A stretch of 44,867 bases of DNA from Actinomycetota bacterium (GCA_017853375.1 JAFMJP010000002.1:1-44867); one strand, 5' to 3'. Numbered from the stretch's first letter, positions 34,644 through 44,382 are shown. Made by a program: numbers and translations. The notes: a model not told the origin generated them from the sequence alone.

Positions 34644-35788
34644 CGTGCAACCGACTCGATGAGCGAACCGATGGCCGACGAACGATTGAGGGCACCCAAT
34701 GCATACGACTTTGCCGCCAATCGTTCCCGCACGACTGCATCGTCGAGCACCGTGAGCAGTCGTCCGTCGAATGCCGTTGCAAGTTCGTCCTCCTCGACCA
34801 TCACGGCAGCACCGTTGTCGCTCAACCATTGCGCATTGATCCGCTGATGATCGTCTGCGGCTCGCGCCCACGGGATCACGATTGCCGCCGAACCGACGGT
34901 GATGAGTTCGGCAATGGTGCTTGCTCCGGCACGACACACGGTGACGTCGGCTATCTGCCAGACATCCGCCATGTTGTCGTGACTGGCACGCCGAACGTAC
35001 TGAAGCGCAGCACCAGCCGGTGCGGTGAAATCGGAGGACATGTAACGTTCGCCCGCCAAGTGCAAGACGGCAAGATCACGACGCGTCGAATGCTTGCGCA
35101 CGAAACCCTCGATTGCGTCGTTCACCACTTTCGAACCGAGTGAACCACCCATCACCACCACGATGCGACGCGCGGGATCGAGACCGAAGATTGCGGCGGC
35201 AGTAGCTCGTGCCGTTTCGTCTGCTGCCGAGTTGCGCAGCAGACGGCGAACACTGTTCCGGACTGGGGCACCAGTGTGCTTGGCTCCCGGCAGCGCGGAC
35301 CCCGCGAATGCCGTAGCAACGGCGGCAGCCTTCCTGGCTTGTCGGCGGGTTGCCAAGCCCGGATGTTGGTCGTAACTCACCACCACCACCGGAATTCGCA
35401 ATGCACCAGCAGCGCGAACCGCGGGTTCGCTGGCGAATCCCCCCACGCTCACCACCACGCGTGGTCGCCAGAGGCGAAATTGCCGGGTGGCGCGAGCAGT
35501 AGCGATCAGGAGCTTTGGCAGGGCCAACAATGATCGCCACAGTGCCTTGGGAGCCACGCTGCGCTGCAATCCGTCCACATCCAAGAGCAATCTGGGGTAG
35601 TCGGAACCAGAGAGCAATCGCTCGTCGCTTGGTCGACGCGACGCCACGAACGCGATGGAACGCGGAGAGCGACCCCGGTCCACCAACTGCTCGGCAATCG
35701 CCAGCGCCGGGATGATATGGCCAGCGGTTCCGCCGCCAGCAATGACGGCAAAGACTCTCGGCGACGATGGAGTGTTCGTAGTCGTCAC
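34640..35788 (-). CDS. murG: MurG, lipid II-forming GlcNAc transferase
   Basis: This 382-residue GT28 enzyme at the inner membrane face transfers GlcNAc from UDP-GlcNAc to lipid I. The glycine-rich start is VFAVIAGGGTAGHIIPALAIAEQL; the acceptor region is RPRVVVSVGGFAS; donor binding is in VVVMGGSLGSKVVNDAI and DVTVCRAGASTIAELITVG. GTG at 35788 (VTTTNTPSS) is preferred; GTG at 35818 is also possible. Neither has a good ribosome-binding site. It lies 46 bases after ftsW, one of the few gaps in the operon. Confidence 0.95.
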   Translation of the reverse strand: MTTTNTPSSPRVFAVIAGGGTAGHIIPALAIAEQLVDRGRSPRSIAFVASRRPSDERLLSGSDYPRLLLDVDGLQRSVAPKALWRSLLALPKLLIATARATRQFRLWRPRVVVSVGGFASEPAVRAAGALRIPVVVVSYDQHPGLATRRQARKAAAVATAFAGSALPGAKHTGAPVRNSVRRLLRNSAADETARATAAAIFGLDPARRIVVVMGGSLGSKVVNDAIEGFVRKHSTRRDLAVLHLAGERYMSSDFTAPAGAALQYVRRASHDNMADVWQIADVTVCRAGASTIAELITVGSAAIVIPWARAADDHQRINAQWLSDNGAAVMVEEDELATAFDGRLLTVLDDAVVRERLAAKSYALGALNRSSAIGSLIESVAR

Positions 35789-35834
35789 AAGACTGGGGAG
35801 AACGCTAGCGCAGCCCACCAGTTGCGACGGGAGG

Positions 35835-37034
35835 TCAGGAGGCCTTTCGTGCGATGTTCAGCAACAGGCCGGCAGCACCCAACGTGATGAGCAGTGAACT
35901 ACCGCCATACGAGATGAGCGGCAACGTCAGACCGGTGACCGGCATCGCGCCGACGACACCACCGATGTTGATCACCGCCTGAACTGCGAACCATACCGTG
36001 ATGCCCGCTGCGAGCAACGCACCCGAGTAATCGGGGGCGCGCATCGCAACGACGAAGCCGAGAAATGTCAGCGCAAAGAAGCCACCAATCACCAACGTGG
36101 AGCCCACCAAGCCGAACTCCTCGGCGATCACCGTGAAAATGAAGTCGCTGTGCGCCAGAGGCACGTATCCCCATTTGCTCGTACCGGCGCCCGGACCAAC
36201 TCCCAATGTGCCGCCATTGGAAATGCTGAGCATCGACTGCCACACCTGGTACCCGGTGTGCTCCCGATTGGCTTCGATGTCCAAGAATGCGGTCCAACGA
36301 CTCATGCGGGATGCAGAGGTGAGCACGTAGCCCAGACCGGCCACCATTGCGCCGAGTGCCGTGGCACCGATCCAGCGCACCGGACAACCTGCCATGTACA
36401 ACACGGTGAATGCGATTCCCGACAACACGATGGCAGCACCGAGGTCGCTCTGTGCCATCGCGATTCCTGCCGCGACGACCCACGCGAAGACGGCGGGCTG
36501 GAACGTGCGCTTGAAATCGGTGAGTTCACGTTGACGTCGACCGAGGTTGTTGGTCAGATAAATGATGAGTGCAAACTTGAGCAGTTCGGACGGCTGAAAG
36601 CGAATCGGTCCCATCTCCACCCACGCACGCGCCCCGTTGACGGTGATGCCGAGCGGGGTGAACGGCAAGAAGTTCAAACCGATGACGACGACGAGCATCG
36701 GCTTGTTGAGTCGTTGCCAGGCGCGGTACGGCATGCGGTACGTCCCTGCCGCGACGATGACACCGAAGAAGGCCCACATCAATTGTTTGAGGAACATCGT
36801 GAACGCCGAACCGCCGTTGTTCACCGACACGATCGATGACGCCGAAAGCACCATGACGAGTCCGAGCGACACGAGCACGGTGACGATCATGAGAATGCCG
36901 TAAAACAGACGACCAGGTTCCTGCTCGACGACTGCGCCGTCGTTCAGGCGACGACCCGCGAGTGCGGCACGACGGCGTTCGCGCAACGACGGCAACGGAA
37001 TGCCGCCGGATGGGTCCATGTTTACTGCTGTCAT
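35835..37034 (-). CDS. ftsW: FtsW, SEDS peptidoglycan polymerase
   Basis: This 399-residue SEDS glycosyltransferase has about ten membrane helices and polymerises lipid II at the septum together with FtsI. Family blocks are RAWVEMGPIRFQPSELLKFA, MAQSDLGAAIVLSGIAFTVLYMAG, GPGAGTSKWGYVPLAHSDFIFTVIAEEFG and MPVTGLTLPLISYGGSSLLI. A 45-residue basic cytoplasmic N-terminus (RERRRAALAGRRL) precedes the first helix. ATG 37034 overlaps the murD stop (ATGA). Confidence 0.96.
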   Translation of the reverse strand: MTAVNMDPSGGIPLPSLRERRRAALAGRRLNDGAVVEQEPGRLFYGILMIVTVLVSLGLVMVLSASSIVSVNNGGSAFTMFLKQLMWAFFGVIVAAGTYRMPYRAWQRLNKPMLVVVIGLNFLPFTPLGITVNGARAWVEMGPIRFQPSELLKFALIIYLTNNLGRRQRELTDFKRTFQPAVFAWVVAAGIAMAQSDLGAAIVLSGIAFTVLYMAGCPVRWIGATALGAMVAGLGYVLTSASRMSRWTAFLDIEANREHTGYQVWQSMLSISNGGTLGVGPGAGTSKWGYVPLAHSDFIFTVIAEEFGLVGSTLVIGGFFALTFLGFVVAMRAPDYSGALLAAGITVWFAVQAVINIGGVVGAMPVTGLTLPLISYGGSSLLITLGAAGLLLNIARKAS

Positions 37035-38368
37035 TTCGGGTTCTCCTTCGTGAGATCGTGTACGCAGCGCGCAAAGTCGTCCCCGCGCTCGCCGTAGTTG
37101 GAATACCAGTCGTAACTCGTGCAACCCGGCGACAGCAAGACGACATCGCCGGGCTCGGCCACACGTTGTGCCGCCCGCACTGCATCCTCCATCGAGTCGG
37201 CTCTCGTGACTGCGCACACTCCGGCGAAGGCCTCCTCGATCAACGACGCCGAGTGACCCGTTGCCACTACCGCACGCATGCGCTGCGGTTGACTGGCCAT
37301 CGACGTCAGGTCGAGTCCCTTGTTCTTGCCGCCCGCAATGAGCACGATGCGATCGAACGACGTCAGCGCTGCTTGCGCCGCATGCGGACTGGTGGCCTTG
37401 CTGTCGTTGTAGTACGACACTCCGTCGACTTCGGCGACGAATTGGATGCGGTGCGGCGCGTGCTGATAACGAGCGAGTGCATGCGCAACGCCTTCGACCG
37501 TGCCGAGGCCGGACTCCAACACCAGCGCACTTGCCGCCAAGGCGTTGGTGAGATCGTGTGGCAGCGCACGACCCAGCTGCCCCACGTCGACGATTCGACC
37601 GCGAGGTCCGACGAGCGCGTCATTCTCCACCCGGTAATCCGCGTTGTCGAGACCAAAGGTCACCACGCGTGCGGCCGTCGCGCGCGCACTTGCAACGATC
37701 GACTGGTCTCGCACCGGCGCCACCGCAACGTCGTTGGCACGTGCGGCGACCCAGATTCGATCCTTGGCACGTCGGTACGAGTCCAAATCCCGATGCCAGT
37801 CGAGGTGGTCGGGAGCGAGGTTGAGCCACGCAGCTGCCTCAGCGCGGAAGTCGCGGGTGTAGTGCAAGCGAAAGCTGGAGCACTCGACGGCAAACGCGGT
37901 GTGGTGTTCATCGAGAACTTCCACCCACGGCGTTTCGGTGTTGCCCACCGCCGCTGCCTTGTGCCCCGAAGCACTCAGCATTGCAGCCGCCATCAATGTG
38001 GTGGTGGTCTTTCCGTCGGTGCCGGTGATTGCAACGATCGGACGCGGTGCACCGCTGGCTTGCTCGTGACGATATGCGAGTTCGATTTCCGATACCAACT
38101 CCACGTTTGCCCGAATTGCGCTGGCAATCACGGGATGAGATTCCGGAATTCCCGGACTCGGGGCAACCTGGCCGAACTCCCCCATTCGCCGCGCACACGC
38201 CATGGCCGCATCGGGGCCTTCGAGCAGCTCGGCGCCAATGGATGCAGCGAACTCCTGATGCTCAGCCGACACGCGATCGTCGGCCAGGACGATGCGCTCA
38301 CCGCACGATGCAAGGAAGCGCGCGGTGCTTCGCCCGGCGACTGCAAGTCCGTACACGAGCGTGGTCAT
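37031..38368 (-). CDS. murD: UDP-MurNAc-L-alanine:D-glutamate ligase
   Basis: This 445-residue ligase adds D-Glu to UDP-MurNAc-L-Ala in the cytoplasm. Order: N-terminal nucleotide fold (VYGLAVAGRSTARFLASCGE); PGIPESHP; ATP loop ITGTDGKTTTTLMAA; VECSSFRLHYTRDF; NLAPDHLDWH; YYNDSKATSPHAA; IVLIAGGKNKGLDL; and the C-terminal LLSPGCTSYDWYSNYGERGDDF. ATG 38368 is chosen for the family start. 28 bases separate it from the mraY stop, with no obvious element. Confidence 0.96.
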   Translation of the reverse strand: MTTLVYGLAVAGRSTARFLASCGERIVLADDRVSAEHQEFAASIGAELLEGPDAAMACARRMGEFGQVAPSPGIPESHPVIASAIRANVELVSEIELAYRHEQASGAPRPIVAITGTDGKTTTTLMAAAMLSASGHKAAAVGNTETPWVEVLDEHHTAFAVECSSFRLHYTRDFRAEAAAWLNLAPDHLDWHRDLDSYRRAKDRIWVAARANDVAVAPVRDQSIVASARATAARVVTFGLDNADYRVENDALVGPRGRIVDVGQLGRALPHDLTNALAASALVLESGLGTVEGVAHALARYQHAPHRIQFVAEVDGVSYYNDSKATSPHAAQAALTSFDRIVLIAGGKNKGLDLTSMASQPQRMRAVVATGHSASLIEEAFAGVCAVTRADSMEDAVRAAQRVAEPGDVVLLSPGCTSYDWYSNYGERGDDFARCVHDLTKENPK

Positions 38369-38396
38369 GATGCTGCACACGCATTCGTCGGCGAGG

Positions 38397-39464
38397 TCAT
38401 AACACGGCATCCCCGATGAGACGTATCTCGTTGGTGAAGTCCGCGATGAAGAGCGCCACGCCTGCCGCAACGCACAGTGCCGCAAGCAGCCAGAATCGGA
38501 TGATGACGGTGGTTTCCGGCCATCCCGACAATTCGAAATGATGATGGATTGGCGACATCTTGAAGAGTCGCTTCTTTCGACCGCTCGCCTTGAACACGCC
38601 CATTTGAATGGCAACCGAACCGGCCTCCATCACGTTGATGCCGCAGATGATCGGCAACAGGAAATGCGTGTTCGTGGTGACCGCAAGCAAACCCAGGGCC
38701 GCACCAATGCCGAGCGCGCCAACGTCGCCCATGATGATTCGTGCAGGTGCCGCGTTCCACCACAAGAAGCCACCACACGCCCCCGCCATGGCCGCCGCGA
38801 GCACGGCGAGGTCGAGCGGGTTCACCATCGAGGAGTAGATGTCCGAATTTCGGAAGGCAAAATACGCGATCAAACCGAAGGCTCCGAAACCGAACATCGC
38901 CGAACCGGCAGCGAGACCGTCGAGGCCGTCGGTGACGTTCACCGCATTGGTGGTGGCCCACACCATGAGCGCGGTCCATATCACCCACACCGGCGTGCTC
39001 ACGTCCCAACCCGGAACTTCGGCGCGGGTGAATGAGATGGTTTCACTTACTCCGGTTTGTGTGGCCATCAGCCACATCAACGCCACCACGATGCCGAATG
39101 TGATCCAGCCCTTCTTCTTCCAGAAAATGCCGCGATTGTGTTGGCGTCGCACCTTCAAGTAGTCGTCGAGGAAACCGATCGCAGCCAGGATGATGATTGC
39201 GAGCCACATGAACAATGCCTGGTCGGAGAACACCAGACCTTCTCGCGCATGTGGAATGAGCCAACCAAAGAACGCCGCGAGCAGGATTGCAATGCCACCC
39301 ATCGTTGGCGTGCCTTGCTTGTGCATGTGGTGCGTCGGGCCGCGGTCTTCGGCACCAAGAATGGGCTGCCCTTTGCCCAGGCGCGCAAAGAACCACATCA
39401 ACGCGCGTGTGAACGAAATCGACAACACGATGGCGATGGCACTGGCCATGAGAATCGCAATCAC
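38397..39464 (-). CDS. mraY: MraY, phospho-MurNAc-pentapeptide translocase
   Basis: This 355-residue membrane enzyme transfers phospho-MurNAc-pentapeptide to undecaprenyl phosphate, giving lipid I. It has about ten membrane helices. Catalytic aspartates lie in GFLDDYLKVRR and MGDVGALGIG, the histidine cluster is SPIHHHFELSGWPE, and TNAVNVTDGLDGLAAG is the third conserved loop. The usual MGDxGSL is MGDxGAL here (Ser to Ala). ATG 39464 overlaps the murE stop (ATGA). murF, normally between murE and mraY, is absent. Confidence 0.96.
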   Translation of the reverse strand: MIAILMASAIAIVLSISFTRALMWFFARLGKGQPILGAEDRGPTHHMHKQGTPTMGGIAILLAAFFGWLIPHAREGLVFSDQALFMWLAIIILAAIGFLDDYLKVRRQHNRGIFWKKKGWITFGIVVALMWLMATQTGVSETISFTRAEVPGWDVSTPVWVIWTALMVWATTNAVNVTDGLDGLAAGSAMFGFGAFGLIAYFAFRNSDIYSSMVNPLDLAVLAAAMAGACGGFLWWNAAPARIIMGDVGALGIGAALGLLAVTTNTHFLLPIICGINVMEAGSVAIQMGVFKASGRKKRLFKMSPIHHHFELSGWPETTVIIRFWLLAALCVAAGVALFIADFTNEIRLIGDAVL

Positions 39465-40924
39465 TGCCCCACCCCCATGACTTCACGCGCGACGTTTGCA
39501 TCGTTGAACGGAATCTCGACGCCTGCGACCGACTGCACGCTCTCGTGACCTCGCCCCGCGATGACGACCACGTCCCCGGTGGAGGCCGAAGCGCACGCGC
39601 GTTGGATTGCACGTCGACGATCAGGTTCCACCACCAGACGTGAGCGATGCAACTGTGGAATACCCGTCACGATCGCCTCGATGATCGCCTCGGGCGATTC
39701 ATGTCGAGGGTTGTCGCTCGTCACGACGATACGGTCCGCTTCGCATGCAGCAGCCCCCATCTCGGCGCGTTTGCTCGGATCACGGTCGCCACCACAACCA
39801 AACACCACGGTGACGCCGGAACGAGAACCATCGATGACGAGGCCACGCGCCGCGGCGATCACCTTGCGAAGTGCCTCTGGCGTATGCGCGTAGTCGACCA
39901 GCACGGCAAAGTCACCGGAATGTTGCACTCTCTCGAATCGGCCCGGTATCTGGCTCATGCTTGCCAACCCGGTCGCGATGTGCTCCATCGAGATACCGAG
40001 TTCCGCCGCCGTGGTGGCAGCAGCCAGAGCATTGAGCACGTTGAAGTCTCCTCCAACGGCGCACTGAATTCGTGCACCCCTCCAGGTGAAGCTGCTCCCA
40101 CCGACTTCGAGCCTCACATCACCGGCATCGCCGTATCCGAACGAGGTGATGGCAACGTTCGACTCGTCGGCGATTTTGCGACCGTAGGCATCGTCGCGAT
40201 TGACGACACCCCTACTGGTGTAGTTGCTGGTGAACAAGCTGGCCTTTGCAGCGAAGTACGCGTCGTGCGTTCGGTGAAAGTCCAGGTGATCGTGTCCGAG
40301 ATTCGTGAAGATTGCAGCTGCAAATCGCATTCCGGCGACACGCTGCAGCGCAAGTGCATGGGACGACACCTCCATCACTACGGCCCGGGTTCCACGGTCG
40401 CGTTCGTGGGCCAATGTGCGCTGGAGTTCTGGGGCTTCCGGCGTGGTGCGTGTGCCACTCAGAGTGCCCAACACGCTCGTACGTCGACCCGACTGCGACA
40501 TGATCGCGCCAAGCATGTGTGCCGTGGTGGTCTTTCCGTTCGTGCCGGTCACACCGACGACCGTCATCGCCGAGCTCGGATGATCGTGGAACGCAGCGGC
40601 CAGATGCCCCATTGCCGAACGCGTGTCGCTGGCAATGATTTGCGGAACTTCAATCGTGTCCAGCACGTGGTCCACGAGCAAGGCCGTTGCGCCACGCCGA
40701 ACGGCATCGAGTGCAAACTCGTGACCGTCGTATTGCTCTCCCCGCACGCAACAAAAGATCGCACCTGAACGCACCTCGCGACTGTCGTTCGTTACGTCGG
40801 TGATGTGCACCGATGCGTCACCCTCCAACCGCATCGAAGGCAATGCGCCGAATGCTCCACTGGCAGCAGGTTCTGCAAGCCCGGGCTTCCCCACTCGCGC
40901 GAGCACTTCGCCCAGAGCGAGCAT
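39461..40924 (-). CDS. murE: UDP-MurNAc-tripeptide synthetase (diaminopimelate type)
   Basis: This 487-residue ligase adds the third stem residue. The ATP loop is GVTGTNGKTTTAHMLG; other blocks are RAVVMEVSSHALALQRV, TNLGHDHLDFH, DFNVLNALAA, VDYAHTPEALR and GCGGDRDPSKRAEMG. The signature TSDNPRHESPEAI contains DNPR, typical of enzymes that use diaminopimelate rather than lysine. ATG 40924 begins MLALGEVLARVG four bases after ftsI; the longer 506-residue ORF start lies inside ftsI. The stop overlaps mraY. Confidence 0.96.
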   Translation of the reverse strand: MLALGEVLARVGKPGLAEPAASGAFGALPSMRLEGDASVHITDVTNDSREVRSGAIFCCVRGEQYDGHEFALDAVRRGATALLVDHVLDTIEVPQIIASDTRSAMGHLAAAFHDHPSSAMTVVGVTGTNGKTTTAHMLGAIMSQSGRRTSVLGTLSGTRTTPEAPELQRTLAHERDRGTRAVVMEVSSHALALQRVAGMRFAAAIFTNLGHDHLDFHRTHDAYFAAKASLFTSNYTSRGVVNRDDAYGRKIADESNVAITSFGYGDAGDVRLEVGGSSFTWRGARIQCAVGGDFNVLNALAAATTAAELGISMEHIATGLASMSQIPGRFERVQHSGDFAVLVDYAHTPEALRKVIAAARGLVIDGSRSGVTVVFGCGGDRDPSKRAEMGAAACEADRIVVTSDNPRHESPEAIIEAIVTGIPQLHRSRLVVEPDRRRAIQRACASASTGDVVVIAGRGHESVQSVAGVEIPFNDANVAREVMGVGQ

Positions 40925-40928
40925 TGGT

Positions 40929-42842
40929 TCAGTGTCCTGGCCCGAGTTCGGCTGGACGTGAGCCGACGCAGCCCGTGTCACCCGGCTCGGGTCGCAGGCT
41001 CAATTCATTGACGATGACTTGGCCGATGCGAGCAAACACCGGAGCAGCGGCAGTTCCACCGAAGCGGTCGCGCGAACCCGGGTCCGGCTCGTCGATCGAC
41101 ACCAGCACCGTGAATTGCGGCTTGTTCGCCGGCAAGAATCCGACGAACGAGGCAAAGTACGCACGCGACCCGTCGTCCTTCAGATAGGTGCCGTTGTCTT
41201 GGCGAATGTATCCCGTGCCGGTCTTTCCGGCAACGGAGAGGCCGGGCATTTTGGCGAGCTGTGCCGTGCCGTAACAGACCACGTCGGTCATCAGTGAGCG
41301 CATCGTTGCTGCAGTTGCGCTCGAGAGCACTCGACGAGTCGGTGCATCAGGAGTTGGAGTGCTGACGCCAGCGTCGTTCACCGTTGCCGACACGAGTTTT
41401 GGCCCGATGTACACGCCATCATTTGCCACCACATTCACTGCGGACACCAGCTGCACTGCGGTGGATGCGTACCCGTAGCCGTAGGCATAGGTGAACTTCT
41501 CGGTGCCTTCCCAGTCACGTGCGAGTTTGAGCAATCCCTTGGTTTCTCCCGGGAACTGCAAGGAGGTTTTCTCACCGAACCCGAACGCCGCCAACCACTG
41601 ACGATTGCGCTCTGCGCTGAGGGTCTGGGAAATCTGGATCGTTCCCAAGTTGGAGGAGTCGACGAGAATCTTGCGAACGCTCATCGGCTCGGTCTTGTGC
41701 GGATAGGCGTCCTTGATCTCCTGCTCCCACTGCGTGCCCTGGTTGAAGGTCTGCCTGCCCGGCACGATGAAGCTCGACTCGGGCGTCACTTTGCCCTCTT
41801 CGATTGCGGCAGCCACGCTGAAGACCTTGGCGACCGATCCCGGCTCGTGCGCCTCGACCGCCGAGATGTTGCCTGCGACGTTGCCGTAGGTGCCGTCATC
41901 GTTGCGACGCACGTTCGACATTGCGTAGATCTCTCCGGTTTGCGTATGCATTACCACTGCGGTACCACTGCGTGCCATGAGTCGTTCGACTTGCTGCTGC
42001 AGGATGCCATCCACCTGGAATTGCAATGCTCGATGGATGGTGGTGACAAGATCCCCGCCATTCACCGGGGCTACGTATTCCGTATCCGCAGACGCAATGC
42101 TCTGACCGCGGCTGTTCACTTCGCGATTGAGCTTTCCGTTCACGCCCGTGAGCACATCGTTGTACTGCAACTCGATTCCGCCGATTCCCACTCCGTCCAA
42201 GTCGGTTCGCCCAACGATGGGTCGCAGCCCCTCCGTGGTGAGGGCTCGACCGTTCTCGCGGTACGAACTCACACCAGGCAGCTTGAGATCGGCCACGGCC
42301 TGAGCAATGGCCGAGTCCACCTGGCGCACCACGTAGGTGAAGCTCGAGCTCTTGTTCTGCAGACGCATCGCGAGTTCGTTTTCGGCCTCGGGTGTCAGCT
42401 GCAACACCATGGACAACGCGCGGGCCGTGGTGATGGGGTCGGTCACCTCGCGCGGATCGGCAAAGATGGTGCGCGTTGGAATCGGAATCGCCAATTCCGC
42501 TCCGTCACGGTCGTAGATGCTGCCTCGCTCTGCGGGAATGTCACGGGATCGAGTCCGCTGGTTGACGCTGATTTCCCGGTATTCCGATGCCTTCACCGTC
42601 TGCAGGACGAACACTCGCAGGTACACCAACGACAGCACCAGGAAGATCACCATGAACATTGCAGAGATGCGCTTGCGCATGTCGCCGGCATGGATGTTGT
42701 CGGTCATCTTGGTGACGCCGTAGCTGGAGATTGCACCGAAGAAGTCGCCCATGTTCATGGTTCGCGACTGCGGGTTGCGCGAAGCACGCGATCGAGCCGA
42801 CTCGGTGGCGCGGGGGCGTCGGAGCGGTGCCGTGTCGCTCAT
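40929..42842 (-). CDS. ftsI: FtsI/PBP3-type septal transpeptidase
   Basis: This 637-residue class B penicillin-binding protein cross-links septal peptidoglycan with FtsW. It has a basic cytoplasmic tail of about 55 residues, then one membrane helix (ISAMFMVIFLVLSLVYLRVFVL), a pedestal domain starting RSRDIPAERGSIYDRDG, and the transpeptidase with motifs SVAK (in HEPGSVAKVFS), SSN (VDSSNLGTIQ) and KTG (VAGKTGTGYI). The SxxK box is SVAK rather than the common STFK/STMK. ATG 42842 overlaps the ftsL stop (ATGA). No PASTA repeats are present. Confidence 0.96.
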   Translation of the reverse strand: MSDTAPLRRPRATESARSRASRNPQSRTMNMGDFFGAISSYGVTKMTDNIHAGDMRKRISAMFMVIFLVLSLVYLRVFVLQTVKASEYREISVNQRTRSRDIPAERGSIYDRDGAELAIPIPTRTIFADPREVTDPITTARALSMVLQLTPEAENELAMRLQNKSSSFTYVVRQVDSAIAQAVADLKLPGVSSYRENGRALTTEGLRPIVGRTDLDGVGIGGIELQYNDVLTGVNGKLNREVNSRGQSIASADTEYVAPVNGGDLVTTIHRALQFQVDGILQQQVERLMARSGTAVVMHTQTGEIYAMSNVRRNDDGTYGNVAGNISAVEAHEPGSVAKVFSVAAAIEEGKVTPESSFIVPGRQTFNQGTQWEQEIKDAYPHKTEPMSVRKILVDSSNLGTIQISQTLSAERNRQWLAAFGFGEKTSLQFPGETKGLLKLARDWEGTEKFTYAYGYGYASTAVQLVSAVNVVANDGVYIGPKLVSATVNDAGVSTPTPDAPTRRVLSSATAATMRSLMTDVVCYGTAQLAKMPGLSVAGKTGTGYIRQDNGTYLKDDGSRAYFASFVGFLPANKPQFTVLVSIDEPDPGSRDRFGGTAAAPVFARIGQVIVNELSLRPEPGDTGCVGSRPAELGPGH

Positions 42843-43432
42843 GGCCTGCTCACCACTTCCACCGGCTGCATCTGCGCAAGGGCGCCTGCCGATGCCACAC
42901 CGGCTGGCGGGTCGGCAAAGAGCGGATTCATCTTCGAAGTACTCGCCATCACTTCGGCAACGACCTGGGCCGGGACTTCCACGAACTTGGTGCTGAGACC
43001 CTGGTACATACCCATCATCACCGCTTCTTCGCGCAAGCGGCTCGGCGAGAGCAACTCGGCACGCTCTTGGCGCAGATTGTCGTAGTGCGACTCTGCGAGG
43101 CGGAGATCCTGGGTCAGTGCATCGAGACGCAGCTGCTGTTCGGCAATCGTTGCCTGAAACACCACCACTGCAATGGTGAAGACGGTGAGCGTGAACACCA
43201 CCAAAGTTGCACGTGATACGGCGCTGCGACCGCGCACCGGCTGCGGCACGACCCGCAGATGCGACCCGGACTCCCGCTCGTGCCGTGGTGCAGGGGTAGG
43301 CGCCGCGTCGATGTACTCCGGCACTCGCTCAGCCGAACCGTCACGACGTCGCGAGATTCGCGGCACCGACGCCTGACCCGAATGCTGAAGTTGGCGTCTG
43401 GCGCGGGCGCGAGCGGTTGCCGAGGATGTCAT
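42839..43432 (-). CDS. ftsL: FtsL-like septum formation protein
   Basis: This 197-residue bitopic protein has a long basic cytoplasmic tail (ARARARRQLQHSG; about 90 residues), one membrane helix (SRATLVVFTLTVFTIAVVVFQ) and an extracellular coiled coil (EQQLRLDALTQDLRLAESHY) ending in the LREEAVMMGM segment typical of FtsL/DivIC. Its position between rsmH and ftsI is that of ftsL. By analogy it bridges the FtsQ part of the fusion and FtsW/FtsI. ATG 43432 overlaps the rsmH stop. The track's longer start lies inside rsmH. Confidence 0.85.
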   Translation of the reverse strand: MTSSATARARARRQLQHSGQASVPRISRRRDGSAERVPEYIDAAPTPAPRHERESGSHLRVVPQPVRGRSAVSRATLVVFTLTVFTIAVVVFQATIAEQQLRLDALTQDLRLAESHYDNLRQERAELLSPSRLREEAVMMGMYQGLSTKFVEVPAQVVAEVMASTSKMNPLFADPPAGVASAGALAQMQPVEVVSRP

Positions 43433-44382
43433 GCGGCGACCTCGCAACGCTCCATTACACGCAAACGTGCCGAGGAGGCACGTGGGTTTCGCTGTTGCTC
43501 GGCGGCGCTCGGTTGTTTCGCCACCCGCACTTTTTGCCACGCACGGGGGGCCGTGCGCGACGGATGCGCAAATGGGGTGGCGATATTGGGGCGCGACGAG
43601 TCGGTTTCTGCCTCGCGCATGACGTTCTTGACGATGCGGTCTTCGCCGCTGTGGTACGACAACACGGCGATACGACCCTTCGGAACGATCATCGACATGA
43701 CACCGCGCAATGATTTCGCCAAGATGTCCAACTCTGCATTGACCTCGATACGGATTGCCTGAAAGGTGCGCTTGGCGGGATGTCCACCCGTGCGACGAGT
43801 TGCTGCAGGAATCGCCCCGGTCACCACCGCCGCCAACTGTGCCGTCGTTGCAATGGGGCGAGCGGCAACGATGGCGTCGGCGACTCGCTTGGCAAACCGC
43901 TCATCGGCGTTTCGTCGGAGTATGTCGGCAATGGTGTCGGCGTCGTATTCATTCACCACGTGCCAGGCGGAGACGCTTTCGCTGCGATCCATTCGCATGT
44001 CGAGGGGAGCATCGTTCCTGTAGGAAAACCCACGTTCTGCGATGTCGAGTTGTGGTGAGGAGACACCGAGGTCGAAGAGGGCTCCCGATAGCTGGGTGAT
44101 TCCCAGATTTCCGAGGACTTCCGTTGCGCGATCGAATCGTGCGTGCACGGCAGTGAAACGTGCCGCGTCGTCGCTACCGAGTGCGGCTTTCACGGTGTGT
44201 GCGTGCTGAATGGCCATCATGTCTCGATCGATTCCCACCACATGCAGACCGGAATGTCGCCGGAGAATCGCCGTTGCGTGTCCCGCCATCCCGAGTGTTG
44301 CGTCGAGCAACACTCCATCGGGAATCGACGTGAACAGTTCGACGATCTCTGCGATCATCACTGGATCGTGGATCTCGCTCAT
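43429..44382 (-). CDS. rsmH: RsmH, 16S rRNA C1402 N4-methyltransferase
   Basis: This 317-residue SAM-dependent methyltransferase is the usual second gene of dcw clusters. Visible blocks are MSEIHDPVMIAEIVELF, GVLLDATLGMAGHATAIL (SAM loop), VVGIDRDMMAIQHA, GALFDLGVSSPQLDIAERGFSY, RRTGGHPAKRTFQAIRIEVNAEL and IAVLSYHSGEDRIVKN. ATG 44382 is preferred because GGGGGA lies six bases upstream and MSEIHDPVM is the family start. Both the ribosome-binding site and the ATG fall inside a long predicted RNA stem, and a small leader ORF ends on this ATG. Confidence 0.96.
   Translation of the reverse strand: MSEIHDPVMIAEIVELFTSIPDGVLLDATLGMAGHATAILRRHSGLHVVGIDRDMMAIQHAHTVKAALGSDDAARFTAVHARFDRATEVLGNLGITQLSGALFDLGVSSPQLDIAERGFSYRNDAPLDMRMDRSESVSAWHVVNEYDADTIADILRRNADERFAKRVADAIVAARPIATTAQLAAVVTGAIPAATRRTGGHPAKRTFQAIRIEVNAELDILAKSLRGVMSMIVPKGRIAVLSYHSGEDRIVKNVMREAETDSSRPNIATPFAHPSRTAPRAWQKVRVAKQPSAAEQQRNPRASSARLRVMERCEVAA

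Noticed and set aside
39461-40924. MurE-MurF fusion to explain missing murF
   Set aside because: The protein has 487 residues with only one Mur-ligase ATP loop, so no MurF domain is present.
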